Position numbers and translations under genes: made by a program. Under the pieces are notes generated by a model. It saw only the letters and a program-made list of their open reading frames with translations. It searched no databases and was not told the DNA's origin. This document shows, piece by piece, positions 59,026 to 64,000 of a stretch of DNA of 64,000 nucleotides (position 1 is the stretch's first letter; each line of letters begins with the position of its first letter). Source of the stretch: Whitmania pigra (Eukaryota > Annelida > Clitellata > Hirudinida > Haemopidae); contig JAJTWR010000044.1 in the NCBI GenBank assembly GCA_021613335.1, positions 310,001 through 374,000 on the forward strand, in the 5' to 3' direction.

Positions 59026-59868
59026 CTGCAAAAATGTCATTTGTATCATTTTTGACAATCAATTTTTAAATTTAAAAAATGTTTATTATCTAGGCCAATT
59101 TACTATTTCACAAGATTGATCCTACAAATTTAAGCAAAAAATGACGTAATGAAATATGGATACTTAAAGAAATGCAATTAATTCAGATAATTTGGTCTTC
59201 TTAACCCCTATAAATAAAAGTTCTTATCACTATTAAGTTTTAAATAAATCAAACTCCTAAGCGTTAATTATAAATACCATACCGTCATTTGGCACAAAAA
59301 CAATTCGATTTCGTTCGTTCTGCGACCAATGCTTATGTAGTCATTCCATAGTGTAATTATCCGTTTGATTTCACCTAATTTTCTCAATTATTTGCTCTAG
59401 TGTTGGTTAAGCCAAACAATGCAAATAATTAATTTACTATGATAACATGATACCTTTGGGGATGACAAAAATTAGAAAATCTATTCATTATACAACTATG
59501 TGGGATGCTCATTTAGGTTCATTTAAAAGGAACACATTTACTTTTTTCCTGTTTGCAATTAGTTTTGATTTGTGTTGATCATTCAATATTTAGAAATTAA
59601 CAAATAATTGAGGAAGCTTTGATTAAATAAATAGATTCTGTAGGCTTAAATATATCGCCGTTTATTAATGTTTATTTTTTAGTAAATAAGATATATCTCA
59701 GATAGGAAGCTATTTCCATGATAGAACATTTTTTGTCATTATTTATTTTTATTTTTATTTTTATTTTATTATTTCATTTTGTTCCAAAAAATCAAAGTCA
59801 ATCATAGACATTTCAGCGTTGATATTTCTCCAATTTCGAAATCTATTTAAAAAAACAGTTATCTTAAA
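59026..59868. other. Upstream of peptide gene C
   Basis: AT-rich. Should hold the 5' UTR exon and promoter of member C, which I could not delimit. A TTTTA-type run lies near 59740-59770. Confidence 0.45.
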
Positions 59869-61184
59869 CAGTGTTGTGCAGTATCGAATTACATGTAATT
59901 CGTTACTGTAATTAATTATATTTTTTGGTACTTTTTACTTGTACCAGTTACAAAAAAGTTTTTTTTTACTTTTACTTGTAACAAATTACTATTTTCGGCC
60001 ATACTTTTAATTCGTTACCTTTTTAGCACAAGACGTTACAAAGTAACATAAATAAAATTTTAAATTAGATTATTTTATTTTATTCTATTTTATTCTAGAT
60101 TGTTATTCTTTGGTTCGTTCGAGAACCTTCCTTTTTCCGATCATCGCTCATTTGTTATTGTGGTTATCGCCGGTCGTTTTTGTTAAATCTGAAATTGTTG
60201 ATTAGTCATACCAAAACTTTTTTTAATATATAATATTGCATGTATATAATAATATAAGATTTAATATATCGTAGTATGGATTCATTTGAAGCCAGTTTGA
60301 GTGTCGTTAACGAAGATAAGAGGAACAAGGGTGAAGATAGTGTGTGACCGTATTTGAACAAAATGTTCAAATTTCGATCAAAGGAAAATTATATAAGTAT
60401 GCATGCCTACTCTGCCAACAGAAAAAAAACTATGTTCAGCATATGAAGATTCTTCATCTAACTTGAATAAGCACGTGGAACGCATGCATCCAACAGAAGT
60501 TAAGGAATATGGGATATCTGTTGCCAACGGTTGTCAAGCTTCATGAGAAACTGGTAGCCAAAATAGCATCTTCTAATGCAGCAATGGTGGACGAGCTGAA
60601 AGCATCTCATTCATCTGATGCTGACAGTGTTGAAGACAGTTTCTTCAATTGCACAAGGTCAACTGATATTCTGATGCAGTATCTTCAAGACCGATCAGAT
60701 GACATGAACATTATTTATCCAGTTGAACGCTCCTCTGCCAGCTAGTGCAGCTGTTGAACGATTATTCAGCTATGCTGGTATGAACAGCCGAAGGACCGTA
60801 ATGAGTGACAAACTATTCGAGGACTTATTTATGTTAAAAATTAACAAATGTTTATGATTGTAATAAATAATAAAAACACCAAAAGAATGCATTAGTTCAA
60901 ATGTTATTACTTAGTGACTGTTAGTACTAGCAGTTAATACCATTAATTGTTTTAACAATAATAGAAACAATTTCTTTTAAATAATACGGAATGATGATCA
61001 CAATAATGGCGGCATCAAAGTTACTTGTAATTTTTACTTAAAAGTAACTCTTGGGTGCTGTAACTTTTCACTTTTACTTGAGTAACTTTTTGAGACAATA
61101 CTCTTACTTATACTTAAGTAGCTTTTTGAGCTATTACTTTTACTTGTAACTAATTACCGAAACGAGGTAATTTTTACAACACTG
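59869..61184 (+). mobile_element. Non-autonomous hAT transposon with perfect 8-bp TSD
   Basis: The termini are CAGTGTTGT at 59869 and ACAACACTG ending at 61184, flanked by ATCTTAAA at 59861-59868 and 61185-61192. The subterminal regions are rich in TACTTxTACTTGTA motifs. Plus-strand remnants: MDSFEASLSVVNEDKR near 60276, a BED-finger-like SNLNKHVERMHPTEV near 60460, and the hAT C-terminal dimerisation motif SAAVERLFSYAGMNSRRTVM near 60745-60805, ending INKCL. The catalytic middle is deleted, so movement would need a transposase in trans. The intact duplication suggests a young insertion. Confidence 0.93.
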
Positions 61185-61192
61185 ATCTTAAA

Positions 61193-61521
61193 TATACAAT
61201 CGACGAAAACTTCATCGGAAGACTATTAAAAGAAAAATACCCTGAATAATTGAAGTGATTTTGAAATTTTGTTTTAGACATGCATCACTATAATGAAACT
61301 GTGATTCGTTACCATAGTCGCTCTCCTTTCGCCTGACGTTATTGTTGACGTAACACATTTTTTCTAAGAAAATAAATATAGATAAAAAAAAAAGTCTGTG
61401 GAAAATCATATAAACCAACCGAACTGATTTAGTGGTTTAGTTTTATAAAAAAAAACAATGAAATGCTACTCAGCCAGGGCTTAGTTTTACAAAAGTGTTT
61501 GTAAAGGTTGCATACTCTTCT
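61193..61521. other. Spacer between hAT and Tc1/mariner elements
   Basis: AT-rich; nothing recognised. The minus-strand frame 61212-61418 is unsupported. Confidence 0.5.
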
Positions 61522-62871
61522 TAATACAGTCAGGACGGAAACCATGAGGACACCCCATTATTTCGTTACAACTCCATAAAGAAAAATTTGATTGTGGGGA
61601 AACTTTAATATGCTATGTATTCATATATTTGTGATTATCTCTTAAATTTTCATCAAAATATGTTCGTGCATTAATTTTAAAATTCCAAAAACGTGATTTC
61701 GGGACGTCCAATAACCATAACAGACACTTGCAAAAATCACCGAAAAATGACTAAAAACTTTGTAAAAAAAACAGGAAAAAAGTTTATTAATATGAAATAA
61801 TGTTTCCTTTATTTTATTTAATAACTTTAAAACATCTGTTGTCCATTGATTTTATTAGAGTTTTTATGAATTTTCTGTTCAGTTCTCAATTTCTCCTCTG
61901 GAAAAATGTCTTTGTCAATTTGGAAGTATGGATAGGATTATCTTGCTGGAAAATAAAATTTCCTCCATAATAATCTCCAAAAGGCAACAGATGATCTTCT
62001 AAAACTTTGATGTAATACACCGAAGACTGTCCCCATCCAAAAAGGCTAATTCAGCCAATCCTTCACTGAAAATTTCTCCCCTAATCATCACCGATCCTGC
62101 TCTATGATTTCGACTAAAAATGTTTCTTTTTTCTAATCTGAGGTCAAGCCAGTAGAACTGGAAACAATAACTACTAAATCTCAAATAACTTAACACTGTA
62201 CTTTTACAAATTCTTAAATCAAGTTCATTTCTAGTTTGATTTGCTGAAAATTTACCTGAAGAAGCCTTTTACTTACCTCTGCTGACGAATCGTCAGTTTT
62301 TTGGGTCTTTCATGATCATTTTTTGCACCATATTCCTCAGGATCCTTTACGTAATTCCAGATGACTGTCATGGATAGCTTGAGCTCTTTGGCAATTTCCT
62401 TGATCGAATAATTTGCTTGTCTGAAGGCCTCAATATGTCCCTTCTCCTTGTCAGATAACATTTTCCCTCTAGCCATTTATAAAATAGTAATTTTATAAAC
62501 TTCACATCAATTTATTTATTTATTTATTTGACTATAGTTCTTTGCGTAACTGAGATGATTTTGACTCTTCACATCAATTTAAATTTTGGGTTTATATATC
62601 GATAATATTTGCTTAAAGTGCATTTTGGTTGCGTAACTATGACAAATTTCGAGTTTTATTGGAAACAAGTAAGGATGTCCTTAACGTTTTCAAACGGCCA
62701 TAAAATGCTATTTTGCTTATTTTACGAGATCTACTCGTTAAATTTCTTTGAAATTTTGCAAGATGTTTTGTCTACCATAATGAGATATGTAAAAAATTGA
62801 GTAATATTGAACTTATATTTAACGAGTTATCACAAAATATGGGGTATCCTTAAGGTTTCCGTCCTGTATTA
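61522..62871 (-). mobile_element. Dead Tc1/mariner transposon
   Basis: The ends are TAATACAGTCAGGACGGAAA at 61522 and the inverse ending GTATTAG at about 62871, with TA at each border. The minus-strand transposase is fragmented. At 62476-62273, MARGKMLSDKEKGHIEAFRQ with SIKEIAKEL and RPKKLTIRQQR gives the paired-like HTH and GRPR-type hook. Near 62196-61890, GEIFSEGLAELAFLDGDS and FGDYYGGNFIFQQDN-type text carries the second catalytic Asp region. Stops and frameshifts make it inactive. A (TTTA)n segment is embedded at 62513. Confidence 0.88.
62513..62575. repeat. (TTTA)n-TTTGACTA dispersed repeat, copy 2
   Basis: TTTATTTATTTATTTGACTA followed by TAGTTCTTTGCGTAACTGAGATGATTTTGAC-like text, matching the copy near 25020-25070 at most positions. 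It lies within the Tc1/mariner element. Its right side repeats CTTCACATCAATTTA, which also occurs just before it (62500-62514), suggesting a target duplication. Confidence 0.6.
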
Positions 62872-62981
62872 GCGAAAACCATATTTTTTATATTTATTGG
62901 GTCTAAGAAATTTGAGTTGTAAAGAGAGATTAAGAAAATGTAGAAATAGAAATAGGGAGTAGAGGTGATCTCATAGAAGGC

Positions 62982-64000
62982 ACCCCGTCATAACAGCCCG
63001 GCGACAGAATAGCCCCGACAAAACAGCCCCGTCAAAACAGCCCGGCGTCAAAATAGCTCAAGACAAAACAGCCCCGACAAAACCGCCCCGACAAAACAGC
63101 CCCGACAAAACAGCCCCGTCGAAACAGCCCGGCGTCAAAATAGCCCAGGACGGGAAAATCCCGTCAAAATGGCCCCGTCAAAATAGCCCCGACAAAATAG
63201 CCCGACGACAAAATAGCCCAGGACAAAACAACCCGGCGACAAAATAGCCCGGCGACAAAATAGCCCGGCGACAAAATAGCCCCGTCAAAACAGCCCTGTC
63301 ACCAGGGTCGGACTGGCTTAAAAAACCGGCCCGGGAACTTTTATTTAACTCCTAGTTTGATCAACTTAAACATAAGAAACACTAGAGTCTAAAATTTCTA
63401 TTCACTATTAACTATTATAACAGCTTTTTCATCGTTTCACTAGTCGATGCTAAAACATCAATGATTGTTATTGATTCTTGGAAAAGAGTCTTTCTCACAA
63501 GACATCAGCATGAATGATAGTAGAATTGACTGGTTCAGAAAATTTCTTAATCTGTTCAAAACGTATTTCAATTTTGAAAACGACCCCTCACAAGCAACTT
63601 GTGATCAGGATAATGTCAACACAAATTTGTAAGCCAGATACAAATTTGAATAAGGAAGACTATGCAAATTAAACTTCTGGAGAACAATAATAACAACAAA
63701 CAATACTCAAAACGATCAAAGCATTCAAGCCACTAATTTCGAATTAAATTTTGATTCAGTTTCACAACATTTTTAAAAAATACTTTGACATGGAGTTATC
63801 ATGGGGCTATTTTGACGGGGCTATTATGTCGCCGAGCTATTTTGTCGCCGGATTGTTTTGTCCTGGGCTATGTTGTCGCCGGGCTATTTTGTCTGGGCTA
63901 TTTTGACGGGGCCATTTTGACGGGATTTTTCCGTCCTGGGCTATTTTGACGCCGGGCTGTTTCGACGGGGCTGTTTTGTCGGGGCGGTTTTGTCGGGGCT
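62982..64000. mobile_element. Foldback-like element with minisatellite arms (truncated by window end)
   Basis: The left arm 62982-63301 is an array of ~12-16 bp units of the type GACAAAATAGCCC, GTCAAAACAGCCC and GCGTCAAAATAGCCC. The right arm 63803-64000 is the reverse complement of the left arm, not just of the unit: variant landmarks such as CAGGACGG-AAAATCCCGTC and AACAACCCGGCG/CAATCCGGCG recur in mirrored order. The arms flank a ~500 bp spacer. No transposase is seen. The local GC content is far above the surroundings. The right arm runs off the window; by symmetry about 85-90 more bases are expected. Confidence 0.85.
63303..63700 (-). mobile_element. hAT left-end copy in the foldback spacer
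   Basis: CAGGGTCGGACTGGCTTAAA and the sequence after it match the hAT end at 18810-19335 closely, including ACTAGTCGATGCTAAAACAT and AACTTGTGAT-AGGATAATG. It lacks a segment present near 18850-19050 and carries an extra ~90 bp near 63450-63540. The coding remnant (FKRI-type C-terminus) is broken. It breaks off around 63700 without a right terminus. Confidence 0.85.

Noticed and set aside
62982..64000. CRISPR-like array of short repeats
   Set aside because: The sequence is eukaryotic, units are contiguous without unique spacers, and the two arrays are mirror images of each other.

Overview
This is animal nuclear DNA. Every recognisable gene is split by short GT-AG introns, the products are metazoan proteins (Islet, EED, AEBP2/Jing, NIM1 kinase, RMND1, TANGO6), and the intergenic DNA is AT-rich and crowded with decayed eukaryotic transposons and microsatellites. 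Protein divergence and compact introns suggest an invertebrate. A spiralian such as an annelid (possibly a leech) is my best guess, but the sequence does not prove it.

Layout. 0-8 kb (+): Islet-type LIM-homeodomain gene; the exon with the start codon was not found. 11.6-14.3 kb (-): complete 11-exon EED, the WD40 subunit of PRC2. 15-28.9 kb: a transposon graveyard holding a broken, pseudokinase-like gene (-). A hAT element has landed in one of its exons, a copia element has landed inside the hAT, and a gypsy remnant follows. Next come pogo/Tigger pieces, a CR1/L2-like LINE with a ~480 bp (AAT)n tract at its 3' end, and an I-type LINE remnant. 31.9-33.3 kb (+): AEBP2/Jing, a PRC2 accessory zinc-finger protein. 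34.0-35.3 kb (-): single-pass membrane protein with a CUB-like ectodomain. 37.7-41.6 kb (+): NIM1 kinase, with a TIR transposon and nested LINE scrap in an intron. 42.5-45.9 kb (-): RMND1 (mitochondrial). 46.8-52.4 kb (-): 14-exon TANGO6. 52.9-54.2 kb: LINE fragments. 54.7-59.0 kb (-): three tandem paralogous small secreted peptide precursors, with an hAT fragment between two of them. 59.9-64 kb: non-autonomous hAT with a perfect 8-bp target duplication, a dead Tc1/mariner, and a foldback element with minisatellite arms that runs off the window end.

Genes working together. EED and AEBP2 act in the same chromatin complex and lie ~17.5 kb apart. The three peptide genes are clearly one locally duplicated family that I cannot match to a named neuropeptide or hormone. 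The most novel-looking items are this peptide cluster, the foldback element, and the transposon insertion that can be read at base level in the kinase-like gene. Exon boundaries were derived by eye from splice consensus, reading phase and family similarity; no search was run.
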